Assembly (NCBI GenBank): GCA_964544655.1
Contig: CAZJCM010000003.1
Coordinates: 1-64,000, forward strand
Origin: HyVt-443 sp964544655
GTDB lineage: Bacteria > Pseudomonadota > Gammaproteobacteria > Chromatiales > Chromatiaceae
Direction: 5' to 3'
Length of the DNA: 64,000 nucleotides
In this document: positions 17,808-26,059 of the stretch, in pieces
Position numbering within the stretch: position 1 is the first letter of the stretch
How the letters are laid out: the number at the start of each line of letters is the position of its first letter
Program-made: the position numbers and the translations under genes
The notes under the pieces: model-generated
Seen by the model: only the letters and a program-made list of their open reading frames with translations
What the model was told of the DNA's origin: nothing
The model's database searches: none

Positions 17808-19112
17808 TTACATACCGGAGCCGCGGGAACCCACAAACTCTGGATAGGCCTCCATGCCGCATTCGCCGATATCGACGCCCTCGTACTCCTCCTCCTCGCT
17901 GACCCGGATGCCCATCACCATCTTGATGACCAGCCAGACCACGAAGCTGACCGCGAAGACCCAGATGAAGATGGTGGCCATACCGACGAACTGGCCGAGG
18001 AAGCTGGCACCGTCATTGGTCAGGGGCACCGCCATCAGGCCCCAGATGCCGACCACGCCATGTACCGAAATGGCACCGACCGGGTCGTCTATCTTCAGCT
18101 TGTCAAGGGTGATGATGGAGAGCACCACCAGCGCACCACCGGCGGCTCCAATCAGGGTCGCCATCAGCGGCGACGGTGTGGATGGTTCGGCGGTAATCGC
18201 CACCAGGCCGGCCAGCGCGCCATTGAGCACCATGCTCAGATCGGCCTTGCCGAACAGCATGCGGGCAACAAGCAGGGCGGCTACCACGCCACCGGCAGCG
18301 GCAGCGTTGGTGTTCAGGAAGACCATGGCAACAGAATTGGCGCTGGCCGCATCGCCGAGCTTCAGTACCGAACCGCCGTTGAAACCGAACCAGCCCATCC
18401 ACAGGATGAAGGTACCCAGGGTGGCCATGGGCATGTTGGCACCCGGGATCGGGCGGATCTCACCATTCGGGCCATATTTACCCTTGCGGGCGCCGAGCAA
18501 CAGCACACCGGCCAGTGCCGCACTGGCGCCTGCCAGGTGGACGATGCCGGAGCCGGCAAAGTCGGAGAAGCCGAAGTCATCCCCCAGGCTGAACATACCG
18601 AAGACGGACTTGCCGCCCCAGGTCCAGGCACCCTCCATCGGGTAGATGAAGGCGGTCATCACCACTGCAAACAGCAGGAAGGCCCACAGCTTCATGCGCT
18701 CGGCCACTGCACCGGAGACGATCGACATCGCGGTGGCGACGAATACCACCTGAAAGAAGAAGTCAGAGGCGTTGGAGTAGACCGAATCACCGCCAAAACC
18801 GGCCTCGGCAGACTCCTTCAACACCGCTGCGGTCAGCGCATCGGCACTGACGGCACCGTCCAGCGCGATGTCGGCGAGGAACAGCCCGCCGTCGTACATC
18901 AGATCGTAACCGACCACCAGATATGCGGTACAGGCGATCGCAAACAGCACCACATTCTTGGTCAGGATCTCGGTGGTGTTCTTGGCCCGCACCAGCCCCG
19001 CCTCAAGCATGGCGAAACCAGCCGCCATCCACATCACCAACGCACCCATCACCAGAAAGTAGAAGGTGTCAATGGCGTACTGCAGTTCGAAGATATTGTT
19101 TTCCACTGTCAT
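17808..19112 (-). CDS. amtB: Ammonium transporter
   Basis: Inner-membrane ammonium channel of the Amt/Rh family. The protein has 434 residues and about 11 membrane helices. It starts MTVENNIFELQYAIDTFYFLV with no extra signal peptide, unlike E. coli AmtB. Conserved pieces are MWMAAGFAMLEAGLVRAKN, the twin pore histidines in IVHLAGASAALAGVL and GVHGVVGIWGLMAV, and DDPVGAISVHG. It lies 15 bases downstream of glnK in the standard glnK-amtB order; GlnK is known to plug the channel when nitrogen is plentiful. Confidence 0.97.
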   Translation of the reverse strand: MTVENNIFELQYAIDTFYFLVMGALVMWMAAGFAMLEAGLVRAKNTTEILTKNVVLFAIACTAYLVVGYDLMYDGGLFLADIALDGAVSADALTAAVLKESAEAGFGGDSVYSNASDFFFQVVFVATAMSIVSGAVAERMKLWAFLLFAVVMTAFIYPMEGAWTWGGKSVFGMFSLGDDFGFSDFAGSGIVHLAGASAALAGVLLLGARKGKYGPNGEIRPIPGANMPMATLGTFILWMGWFGFNGGSVLKLGDAASANSVAMVFLNTNAAAAGGVVAALLVARMLFGKADLSMVLNGALAGLVAITAEPSTPSPLMATLIGAAGGALVVLSIITLDKLKIDDPVGAISVHGVVGIWGLMAVPLTNDGASFLGQFVGMATIFIWVFAVSFVVWLVIKMVMGIRVSEEEEYEGVDIGECGMEAYPEFVGSRGSGM

Positions 19113-19127
19113 TGCCCTCGTTCTGGA

Positions 19128-19466
19128 TTAAAGCGCTTCCGCGCCGGTCTCGCCGGTACGGATCCGGACCACCTGATCCAGATCGGAGACGAAGATCTTG
19201 CCGTCACCGATCTTGCCGGTCTTGGCCGCTCCGGTGATCGCCTCGATCACCTGCTCCACCTGATCGGCGCTGACTGCCACCTCGATCTTGATCTTGGGCA
19301 GAAAATCCACCACGTATTCAGCACCACGATAAAGCTCGGTGTGACCCTTTTGACGACCGAAGCCCTTTACCTCGATCACGGTGATACCGGAAGCGCCCAT
19401 GTCTGACAGGGCTTCGCGGACATCATCCAGCTTGAAGGGCTTGATGATTGCTGTTACCAATTTCAT
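19128..19466 (-). CDS. glnK: PII nitrogen regulatory protein
   Basis: Trimeric PII signal protein sensing ATP/ADP and 2-oxoglutarate. The protein has exactly 112 residues, the family length, from the ATG at 19466, which is preceded by GAGGAG. It starts MKLVTAIIKPFKLDDVREAL. The uridylylation Tyr is in the T-loop (TELYRGAEYVVDFLPK), and the C-terminal signature is TGKIGDGKIFV. The pairing with amtB and the sigma-54 promoter upstream point to GlnK rather than a constitutive GlnB. A frame extending to 19562 crosses the promoter and is not coding. Confidence 0.96.
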   Translation of the reverse strand: MKLVTAIIKPFKLDDVREALSDMGASGITVIEVKGFGRQKGHTELYRGAEYVVDFLPKIKIEVAVSADQVEQVIEAITGAAKTGKIGDGKIFVSDLDQVVRIRTGETGAEAL

Positions 19467-19564
19467 CTCGTTGTTCTCCTCGCAGGGGAATTCAGATTGC
19501 TTAATAAAGCCGGTTATAAAATCCAGGCGCCTGTGCGGCACCAGTGTTGGCTGATACAGCACTA

Positions 19565-19580
19565 TGCATCTGCCGTGCCA
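19565..19580 (-). promoter_or_regulatory. Sigma-54 promoter of glnK-amtB
   Basis: On the minus strand TGGCACGGCAGATGCA has the -24 GG and -12 GC separated by exactly ten bases and matches TGGCACG-N4-TTGCA closely. RNA would start near 19554, leaving an 87-base leader before glnK. Confidence 0.8.
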
Positions 19581-19643
19581 ACGATGATTTATTCCATTAA
19601 TTCAGCATGTTGCCCAGATGAAAAAGAGATTCAAAAAACGCGC

Positions 19644-19660
19644 TGCACCAAATTGGACGC
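19644..19660. promoter_or_regulatory. NtrC-like binding site, proximal
   Basis: TGCACCAAATTGGACGC matches the NtrC consensus TGCACYAWWWTGGTGCA at 13 of 17 positions. It is centred about 98 bases upstream of the predicted glnK RNA start, where NtrC enhancers usually lie. Confidence 0.55.
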
Positions 19661-19686
19661 GCCTTGCCCAATGCACCGGGCAGCAA

Positions 19687-19703
19687 CGCACCAAAACAGC
19701 GCA
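19687..19703. promoter_or_regulatory. NtrC-like binding site, distal
   Basis: CGCACCAAAACAGCGCA also matches the NtrC consensus at 13 of 17 positions. Its centre is 43 bases (about four helical turns) from the proximal site and about 141 bases upstream of the RNA start, so the two sites face the same side of the DNA. Confidence 0.5.
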
Positions 19704-19767
19704 TGACATAGCAACCCACGACTCATCCAGGCTGGACAAGCCGCCATTGCCCCGTTAAGGTGCGCCT

Positions 19768-20028
19768 ATGATCGACCCCAAGCTATTAGACGACCTGGCG
19801 AAACGGATGGCGGGGAACATCCCCACCGGCCTCCAATCCCTGCAGGAAGAGCTGCAAAAGAACCTGCGCAGCGCCCTGGAGAGCGGGCTCTCCCACCTGG
19901 ATCTGGTGACCCGGGAAGAGTTCGATGTCCAGAGCGCGGTGCTGGCCCGCACCCGGGAAAAGCTGGAGCGGCTGGAGCGGCAGGTGGCCGAACTCGAGGG
20001 AATGCTGGCCGCGAATGAAGGCGAATGA
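19768..20028 (+). CDS. ubiK: Ubiquinone biosynthesis accessory factor UbiK (YqiC/BMFP family)
   Basis: Small accessory protein that helps the soluble Ubi complex make ubiquinone. The protein has 86 residues. MIDPKLLDDLAKRMAGNIP is the family-typical start, followed by an amphipathic helix (LQSLQEELQKNLRSALESGL) and the conserved LVTREEFDVQSAVLARTREKL, ending in a trimerising coiled coil. AAGG lies nine bases before the ATG. It is divergent from glnK across a shared 301-base regulatory region. Confidence 0.9.
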   Translation: MIDPKLLDDLAKRMAGNIPTGLQSLQEELQKNLRSALESGLSHLDLVTREEFDVQSAVLARTREKLERLERQVAELEGMLAANEGE

Positions 20029-20384
20029 ACGCGGTTGTGTCTTCGGTCGTCTGATGAGTTTTACTTTGTCAGATTGGCCACTAAGCCGCTGATATCTGCT
20101 GTTTCTGGGGGAAATATCCGGCGGGACGAATGCATGGATGCAGGAGGTAGAGCAACGCAGGAGCAGTTGCCGAGGGACGCCGCCGCCAAGCCTACAAGGA
20201 TGTATTCACGGCGCTTTCCGGAAGCAACTGCCGATGTCAGCGACGATCCTCGACCATATGGGACCGGAGTCACGCCACAGAAGCATCTTCTGTTGGCACG
20301 GCTTTGGGATAGCATGACTCCGACCCCTCTTAAAAGATATACACGCCGGACGGAACCGGCCCGACGACACCAAGGAAGGCAATC
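20029..20384. other. Intergenic region ubiK-comM
   Basis: This 356-base gap shows no convincing gene. It contains the inverted repeat at 20260-20327 and, just before comM, the ribosome-binding site AAGGAAGG. A frame runs through from 20035 into comM, but it has no recognisable protein features. Confidence 0.5.
20260..20327. repeat. REP-like inverted repeat upstream of comM
   Basis: GGGACCGGAGTCA (20260-20272) and TGACTCCGACCCC (20315-20327) are inverted with two mismatches around a 42-base interior. The same arm sequence, GACTCCGACCCC, recurs in the element after comM at 21905-21977. Confidence 0.6.
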
Positions 20385-21896
20385 ATGTCACTCGCCCTGC
20401 TCTACAGCCGCGCCCGCAACGGCGTGGATGCACCGCTGGTCACCGTCGAGGTGCACCTCTCCAATGGACTTCCCTCCCTCTCCATGGTCGGTCTCGCCGA
20501 GACTGCGGTAAAGGAGAGCAAGGACCGGGTGCGCGGCGCCCTGCTCAACAGCCATTTCGAGTTTCCCGCCCGGCGCATCACCATCAACCTGGCCCCCGCC
20601 GACCTGCCCAAGGAGGGGGGGCGCTTCGATCTGCCCATTGCCCTGGGCATCCTGGCCGCCTCGGGCCAGATCCCCGAAACGGCCCTCTCCGGCTACGAAT
20701 TCCTCGGCGAACTGGCCCTGTGCGGGGAACTGCGGCCGGTGAAAGGGGTGCTGCCGGTCGCCCTCGCCGCCCGGCGGGCGGAGCGCGCCCTCATCCTGCC
20801 CGATGCCAATGCGGACGAAGCCGCACGGGTGGAGGGGATGGCGGTCCATCCCTTTCACGACCTGCTGGAATTGTGCAACGCTCTGATCCAGGACGACCCG
20901 CTCCCCCGGCACCGACCGGCAGAAATACCGCCGGCCGCTCCACTCCCCGACCTGTCCGAGGTAAAGGGTCAACCCCACGCCCGCCGCGCCCTGGAGATCG
21001 CCGCCGCCGGCGGCCACAGCCTGCTGATGATCGGCCCGCCCGGCTCCGGCAAATCCATGCTGGCCACACGTCTGCCCGGCATCCTGCCCGCCATGACCGA
21101 ACAGGAGGCCCAGGAAACCGCCGCCGTGCATTCCATCAGCAGTGGCGGATTCCAGCCATCGATGTGGAAACTGCGCCCCTTCCGCGCACCGCACCATACC
21201 GCCTCCGGCGTCGCCCTGGTCGGCGGCGGCAGCAATCCGCGGCCGGGAGAGATCTCCCTGGCCCATCATGGGGTGCTGTTTCTCGATGAGCTGCCCGAAT
21301 TCGACCGCCGAGTTCTGGAGGTGCTACGCGAACCCCTCGAGTGTGGCCGCATCACCATCTCCCGAGCCAACCGCCAGGCCGACTTTCCCGCCCGCTTCCA
21401 GCTGGTGGCGGCCATGAATCCCTGCCCCTGCGGCCATTTGGGAGATCTGGACAGCGGCCATGGCTGCCGCTGCACCGAGGACCAGATAGCACGCTATCGC
21501 GGCCGCATCTCGGGTCCGCTGCTGGACCGCATCGACATGCACATCGAGGTACCCAGGCTGCCCCCGGACGTGCTCGCCAGCACGGAGGGCGGACAAGCGG
21601 AATCGTCGGCACAGGTACGGCAACGGGTGGAGGCGTGCCGCCAGCGCCAACTGGCCAGGAACGGCTGCCCCAACAGCCGGCTGAACGGCCATCGGCTGGA
21701 ACAGGTCTGCCTGTTGCACGAAGGAGAGCGCCAACTCATGCTGCACGCCATGGAACAGCTCGGGCTCTCGGCCCGTGCCTACCACCGCATCCTGCGCCTG
21801 GCCCGCACCATCGCCGACCTGGATCAGGCGGGCGACATCGGCAAACGCCACCTCAGCGAGGCGATCGGCTATCGAAGGCTGGATCGGCGCCGATAG
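20385..21896 (+). CDS. comM: Mg-chelatase-like AAA+ ATPase ComM/YifB
   Basis: Hexameric helicase that promotes branch migration during natural transformation and recombination. The protein has 503 residues. An N-terminal Lon-protease-like fold (SLALLYSRARNGVDAPLVTVE) precedes the AAA+ core: Walker A GPPGSGKSML near 219-228, RPFRAPHHTASG, Walker B VLFLDELPEF, the sensor loop MNPCPCGHLGD, and the C-terminal lid NGHRLEQVC and LSARAYHRILRLARTIADL. The start has AAGGAAGG seven bases upstream. It is flanked by related inverted repeats on both sides. Confidence 0.96.
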   Translation: MSLALLYSRARNGVDAPLVTVEVHLSNGLPSLSMVGLAETAVKESKDRVRGALLNSHFEFPARRITINLAPADLPKEGGRFDLPIALGILAASGQIPETALSGYEFLGELALCGELRPVKGVLPVALAARRAERALILPDANADEAARVEGMAVHPFHDLLELCNALIQDDPLPRHRPAEIPPAAPLPDLSEVKGQPHARRALEIAAAGGHSLLMIGPPGSGKSMLATRLPGILPAMTEQEAQETAAVHSISSGGFQPSMWKLRPFRAPHHTASGVALVGGGSNPRPGEISLAHHGVLFLDELPEFDRRVLEVLREPLECGRITISRANRQADFPARFQLVAAMNPCPCGHLGDLDSGHGCRCTEDQIARYRGRISGPLLDRIDMHIEVPRLPPDVLASTEGGQAESSAQVRQRVEACRQRQLARNGCPNSRLNGHRLEQVCLLHEGERQLMLHAMEQLGLSARAYHRILRLARTIADLDQAGDIGKRHLSEAIGYRRLDRRR

Positions 21897-21904
21897 ATAC
21901 ACCC

Positions 21905-21977
21905 GGGGCCGGAGTCAAACCGGCGCAAAAAACAGCAGCAAAAACCCACATGGCTGGAGCAGTTTGACTCCGACCCC
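21905..21977. repeat. REP-like inverted repeat between comM and arnD
   Basis: GGGGCCGGAGTCAAAC (21905-21920) and GTTTGACTCCGACCCC (21962-21977) are 16-base arms with one mismatch around a 41-base interior. It fills the gap between two convergent genes and may also stop transcription. It shares its arms with the element before comM. Confidence 0.7.
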
Positions 21978-21983
21978 TGAGGA

Positions 21984-22886
21984 TTACAGCGCCACACTCT
22001 GCATGGCCAGGTGGCCAGATCGGCCTTCGACCTGGCCCCAGCCGATACGGTGGGTGGGGATCACCGACTGGTCGATGGCATTGAAGGTGTCCTCCAGGGC
22101 GCAGATCTCGCCCTCGAAGCTCTTCCACATCACCAGCAGCTTCTCCATCACCGGCAGCAGGCGCATCCCCTCCAGCTCGGCATGGAGGGTGTAGACGTGG
22201 CCCTGGGGCAGCAGGTGCAGGCTCTCGGCGTAGACATGCTCGTGCACGTTATCCTCGGTGATGCCATCGCGGCCGATCAGTTCGTCCAGGGTGGGGAGGG
22301 TGGTGGGGATCTGGGGGCAGCGGGAGACCACGCCCTGAAGCTCGGGGTAGAAGATGCTCTTGCCGCGCACGTCGCTGGCATAGCGGAAGCCCATCTCCTC
22401 CTCCAAGGCCAGCAGGTGCGGGTTGAGCTGCCAGCCGGCGGCGCCGTGGACCCGGGCAGGGCGGCCGAACACCTGTTGAAACGCCTCCACCGCCCGTTCC
22501 AGCTCGCGCCGGGTCCAGGCCGCATCCTTGTGGGCGACGAAATCCTGCCAGCGCACGTGATCGTAACAGTGGATGCCCACTTCGTGGCCCGCCTCGGCCA
22601 CCGAGCGCATCACGTCACCCGCCTTGCGGCCGATGTGTGGCCCCGGCAGCAGGGTGCCGTACATCAGGGTCTTGAGCCCGTAGTTGCTGGCCACCGAGGT
22701 GCGCCGCACCTTCTGCAGGAAACCGGGGCGGAAGACGCGCCGCAGGGCGCGGCCGGTGTGGTCCGGCCCCAAGCTGAACAGAAAGGTGGCGCGCACCTGG
22801 TATTCATCGAACAGGCGCAGCAGGGCGGGCACCCCTTCGAGGGTGCCACGGTAGGTGTCGACGTCTACTTTCAGGGCAATATGCAT
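21984..22886 (-). CDS. arnD: 4-deoxy-4-formamido-L-arabinose-phosphoundecaprenol deformylase
   Basis: Removes the formyl group from undecaprenyl-phosphate-L-Ara4FN on the inner membrane before flipping. The protein has 300 residues and a polysaccharide-deacetylase (NodB) fold: metal Asp in ALKVDVDTYRGT, RATFLFSLGPDHTGRAL, metal His in GHEVGIHCYDHVRW, FRYASDVRG, and YTLHAELEG near the end. It is the last gene of the arn operon but is separated from the preceding gene by 181 bases of repeats, and no good ribosome-binding site precedes its ATG, only a tandem heptamer repeat. Confidence 0.93.
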   Translation of the reverse strand: MHIALKVDVDTYRGTLEGVPALLRLFDEYQVRATFLFSLGPDHTGRALRRVFRPGFLQKVRRTSVASNYGLKTLMYGTLLPGPHIGRKAGDVMRSVAEAGHEVGIHCYDHVRWQDFVAHKDAAWTRRELERAVEAFQQVFGRPARVHGAAGWQLNPHLLALEEEMGFRYASDVRGKSIFYPELQGVVSRCPQIPTTLPTLDELIGRDGITEDNVHEHVYAESLHLLPQGHVYTLHAELEGMRLLPVMEKLLVMWKSFEGEICALEDTFNAIDQSVIPTHRIGWGQVEGRSGHLAMQSVAL

Positions 22887-22892
22887 CTATTC

Positions 22893-22917
22893 AGGTTCTA
22901 GGTTCTAGGTTCTAGGT
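22893..22917. repeat. Tandem heptamer repeat in the arnD translation-start region
   Basis: AGGTTCT occurs 3.6 times in perfect tandem, beginning six bases before the arnD ATG (on the minus strand the unit reads AGAACCT). Short perfect tandem repeats in this position can change copy number by slippage. Confidence 0.8.
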
Positions 22918-22922
22918 GCCTG

Positions 22923-23035
22923 GCACGAGGAACGGCCTCGTGCTGCAGGATGGATAAGCGCAGCGCATCCACCGGCCGGAGGGCTAACGTACCCTCTTTG
23001 GCGGATGCGGCCCTTCGGACCTTGTCCACCCTGCG
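22923..23035. repeat. Hairpin and REP-like palindromes inside the arn operon
   Basis: A perfect hairpin, GCACGAGG / CCTCGTGC with loop AACGG (22923-22943), is followed by two imperfect palindromes of one type: 22946-22975 (GGATGGATAAGCGCAGCGCA then TCCACC) and, inverted, 23000-23035 (GGATGCGG ... TTGTCCACCC). This pair of inverted units is the layout of REP/BIME intergenic elements. It separates arnD from the rest of the operon. Confidence 0.65.
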
Positions 23036-23067
23036 CGCCACACTGAAAAATCTCTGCATCCAAAAAA

Positions 23068-24111
23068 CTAATCGTCCAGCAACGCCCGCGCCTCGGCCAC
23101 TTCGTGGCGGTAGGCCTCAAAGATCTTGCGCAGGGCATCGCGCACATCCACTTCCGGCTTCCAGCCCAGGTCTTCCATGGTGTTGCCGATGTAGGGCACC
23201 CGGGTCTGGATGTCCTGGTAGCCCTCACCGTAATACTTGCCGGAGGAGACCTCCTGCAGCTCGACCTTCTCCGCTCCGGCGGCGTATTCGGGAAACTCAC
23301 GGGCGATCTCCAGCATCAGCTCCGCCAGCTCCCGCACCGACAGGTCGTTGGCCGGGTTGCCGATGTTGTAGATGTTGCCCAGGGCGCAGCCCTCCTTGTT
23401 CTCGATGATCTTCATCAGTGCCCCGATGCCATCGCTGAAGTCGGTGAAGCTGCGCCGCTGGCTGCCGCCATCCACCAGCTTGATCGGCTCGCCGCGGGCA
23501 ATGTGGCCAAGGAACTGGGTCACCACCCGGGAGCTGCCCTCCTTGGGGGTGTGGATGCTGTCCAGCCCCGGGCCGATCCAGTTGAAGGGGCGGAACAGGG
23601 TGTACTCCAGCCCCTGCTGCTGGCCGTAGGCGCTGATCACCCGGTCCAGCAGTTGCTTGGAGCAGGAGTAGATCCAGCGCGGCTTGGTAATCGGCCCCAG
23701 TACCAGGTTGGACTCGTAGGGGTGGAACTGGGCGTCGGCGGACATGCCGTAGACCTCCGAGGTGGAGGGGAACAGCACCCGCTTGCCATAGCGCACACAG
23801 GCGCGGATGATCGGCAGGTTGGCCTCGAAGTCCAGTTCGAACACGGAGAGGGGATCGGTGACGTAGGTGGCCGGGGTGGCGATGGCCACCAGGGGCAGGA
23901 TCACGTCGCACTTCTTGACGTGGTACTCCACCCACTCGTGGTTGATGGTGATATCCCCCTCGAAGAAGCTGAAGCGGTCATGGTCCAGGAATGCCTGCAC
24001 CCGCTCCGAGTGCATGTCCATGCCGTACACCTCCCAGTCGGTGGTGTCGAGGATACGCCGTGACAGGTGGTGGCCAATGAAACCGTTCACACCCAGGATC
24101 AGTACTTTCAT
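23068..24111 (-). CDS. UDP-glucuronate decarboxylase (ArnA C-terminal domain, stand-alone)
   Basis: NAD-dependent oxidative decarboxylase that makes the UDP-4-keto-pentose precursor of L-Ara4N. The protein has 347 residues and corresponds to the C-terminal half of E. coli ArnA. It starts MKVLILGVNGFIGHHLSRRI (Rossmann GxxGxxG). The catalytic STSEVYG and YSCSKQLLDR (YxxxK) are present, and FRPFNWIGPG and QRRSFTDFSDGI follow. Its ATG overlaps the stop of the formyltransferase gene by four bases, so the two halves of ArnA are made separately but coupled. The ATG at 24111 fits the fold; a longer open frame is not needed. Confidence 0.93.
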   Translation of the reverse strand: MKVLILGVNGFIGHHLSRRILDTTDWEVYGMDMHSERVQAFLDHDRFSFFEGDITINHEWVEYHVKKCDVILPLVAIATPATYVTDPLSVFELDFEANLPIIRACVRYGKRVLFPSTSEVYGMSADAQFHPYESNLVLGPITKPRWIYSCSKQLLDRVISAYGQQQGLEYTLFRPFNWIGPGLDSIHTPKEGSSRVVTQFLGHIARGEPIKLVDGGSQRRSFTDFSDGIGALMKIIENKEGCALGNIYNIGNPANDLSVRELAELMLEIAREFPEYAAGAEKVELQEVSSGKYYGEGYQDIQTRVPYIGNTMEDLGWKPEVDVRDALRKIFEAYRHEVAEARALLDD

Positions 24112-25058
24112 GGACTCTGCTTCTCCGTTGGATTGTTGGCCGGGAGGGACAGTTCCTGGCCGAACAGGGCATGAAATCCCTGCCGGTCCAGTGGCTTGCC
24201 GTCCAGCGCCAGCCGGGTCAGTTCGATTCGTCGGCCGTCCGCACAATCCGCGTAGCAGCGGCCCGAATCCCAGTAAAGCCGTGCATTATCGCCCGTAGCG
24301 GCCTGGTTACGCCAGTAACTGCCCAAAATCAGCAGCCGCCCCGCCGGCAGATCGGTGAAGGCGCCAGGATAGGGCGGTGCCACCGCCCGGATCAGGTTGT
24401 GGATCTGCCATGCGCCCCGGGACCAGTCGATGCGCCCATCCTCCGGCCGCCGGCCGCCGAAGTAGCTGCCGGCGCCCAGGTCCAGGGGGGTCTCCCGTAC
24501 ACTGCCGTCGAGCAGCCCCGGCAGGGCGCGTTCCAGCACCTGCTCGGCGGCGCAGACCAGTTTGCGAAACAGATCCAGGGCGGTGTCGTTGGGCAGGATC
24601 GCCACCCGCTGCTGGCCGATCAGATTGCCCGCATCCGGCTTGATCTCCATCCGATGAAGGCTGACCCCGGTCTCGGATTCACCGTTGACCAGGGCCCAGT
24701 TGACCGGCACCCGGCCGCGGTACCTGGGCAACAGGGAACCGTGCATGTTGAATGCGCCCTTGGGGGGAATGCCCAGCAGATCCGCCCGCAGCATGTGCCG
24801 ATAGTAGAAAGAGAAGATGAACGCTGGCGCCGCGGCCCGCACCCGTGCCACCACTTCGGGGGCGTTGGGATTGTCCGGGGTGATCACCGGGATGCCGGCA
24901 TGGCCCGCCAGCTCCGCCACGCTGTCCCACCAGACGTCCTCACCGGGATTGTCCCGATGGGTCACCACCAGGGGCACCTCGACGCCGGCAGCCAGCAGGG
25001 CGGCGAGACAGCGCACCCCCACCTGATGATAGGCGAAGACTACCGCCGATTGGCTCAT
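24108..25058 (-). CDS. UDP-L-Ara4N formyltransferase (ArnA N-terminal domain, stand-alone)
   Basis: Transfers formyl from N10-formyltetrahydrofolate to UDP-L-Ara4N. The protein has 316 residues and corresponds to the N-terminal half of E. coli ArnA. It starts SQSAVVFAYHQVGVRCLAAL. The catalytic Asn and His lie in FNMHGSLLPRYRGRVPVNW, the Asp in EIKPDAGNLIGQQ, and the C-terminal OB-fold linker in APPYPGAFT. Four-base ATGA overlaps join it to arnC upstream and to the decarboxylase downstream. Confidence 0.93.
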   Translation of the reverse strand: MSQSAVVFAYHQVGVRCLAALLAAGVEVPLVVTHRDNPGEDVWWDSVAELAGHAGIPVITPDNPNAPEVVARVRAAAPAFIFSFYYRHMLRADLLGIPPKGAFNMHGSLLPRYRGRVPVNWALVNGESETGVSLHRMEIKPDAGNLIGQQRVAILPNDTALDLFRKLVCAAEQVLERALPGLLDGSVRETPLDLGAGSYFGGRRPEDGRIDWSRGAWQIHNLIRAVAPPYPGAFTDLPAGRLLILGSYWRNQAATGDNARLYWDSGRCYADCADGRRIELTRLALDGKPLDRQGFHALFGQELSLPANNPTEKQSP

Positions 25059-26059
25059 GGCTCATCTTTCCCGCCGCTGGCACCGGTGACATCCTGGCTC
25101 TCCCGGGACAGCACCGCCCGCACCAGATAACGTGGCCGGCCCCGGGCCTGGACGTAGATGCGTCCCACGTACTCCCCCAGCAGACCGATACCGAACAGCA
25201 GGATACCGATCAGGAAGAAGGCGATGGCAAACAGGGTGAACACCCCCTCCACTTCCGGTCCGACGATCAGGCGGCGCACCGCCAGGAAGATCACGAATAG
25301 GAAGGAGGCGATGGAGATGCCGACCCCGATCAGGGAGAAGAGCTGCAGCGGCATCAGGGAGAAGCCGGTCATCAGATCGAAGTTGAGGTGGATCAGCTTG
25401 TACAGCGGGTACTTGGACTCGCCGGCCGCCCGCTCCTCGTGCTCCACCACGACTTCCACCGGGTTGCCGGAGTAGAGATAAGCCAGGGCAGGAATGAAAG
25501 TGTTGGCCTCCTCCGAGTCCAGGATCGCCTCCACGATCTCCCGGTCGTAGCCGCGCAGCATGCAGCCCTGGTCGGTCATGTGGATGTTGGTGATGCGCTC
25601 GCGCAGCCGGTTCATCGCTTTGGAGGCCCAGTCCCGCCACAGGCTGTCCTGGCGCACCCGGCGGATACTGCCCACGTAGTCGTGACCCTGCTCCAGCTTC
25701 TCCAGCAGCTTGCCGATCTCTTCCGGCGGATTCTGCAGGTCGGCATCCAGGGTCACCACGTAGCGCCCCTGGCACTGCTCGAAGCCGGCCATGATGGCGG
25801 CGTGCTGGCCGGCATTGGCGCGCAGACAGACCACTTTGGTCTCGTCCGGGCGCTGCTGGAACTGCTTGCGCAGCAGGGCCACCGAGCGGTCGCGGCTGCC
25901 GTCGTCGACGAAGATCACCTCATAGGGGCGGTCCAGGGCGTCCAGGGCCGGATACAGCCGGGCGAACAGGGCCGGCAGCACCGCCTCCTCGTTATAGACC
26001 GGGATCACCACCGACAGCAGCGGCCCCTGATCCAAACCCAGTTCGGTCATGCCGGTCAT
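25055..26059 (-). CDS. arnC: Undecaprenyl-phosphate L-Ara4FN transferase
   Basis: Family 2 glycosyltransferase that moves L-Ara4FN from UDP to undecaprenyl phosphate. The protein has 334 residues. The GT2 domain shows LLSVVIPVYNEEAVLPALF, IFVDDGSRDRS, VTLDADLQNPPEEI and DQGCMLRGYDREIV; two membrane helices follow (about residues 235-260 and 270-300), as in ArnC. It is coupled to arnB upstream by ATGA and to the formyltransferase downstream by ATGA. Confidence 0.94.
   Translation of the reverse strand: MTGMTELGLDQGPLLSVVIPVYNEEAVLPALFARLYPALDALDRPYEVIFVDDGSRDRSVALLRKQFQQRPDETKVVCLRANAGQHAAIMAGFEQCQGRYVVTLDADLQNPPEEIGKLLEKLEQGHDYVGSIRRVRQDSLWRDWASKAMNRLRERITNIHMTDQGCMLRGYDREIVEAILDSEEANTFIPALAYLYSGNPVEVVVEHEERAAGESKYPLYKLIHLNFDLMTGFSLMPLQLFSLIGVGISIASFLFVIFLAVRRLIVGPEVEGVFTLFAIAFFLIGILLFGIGLLGEYVGRIYVQARGRPRYLVRAVLSRESQDVTGASGGKDEP

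Noticed and set aside
17544..19406. A 620-codon plus-strand open frame
   Set aside because: It is antisense to amtB and glnK, whose family matches are certain.
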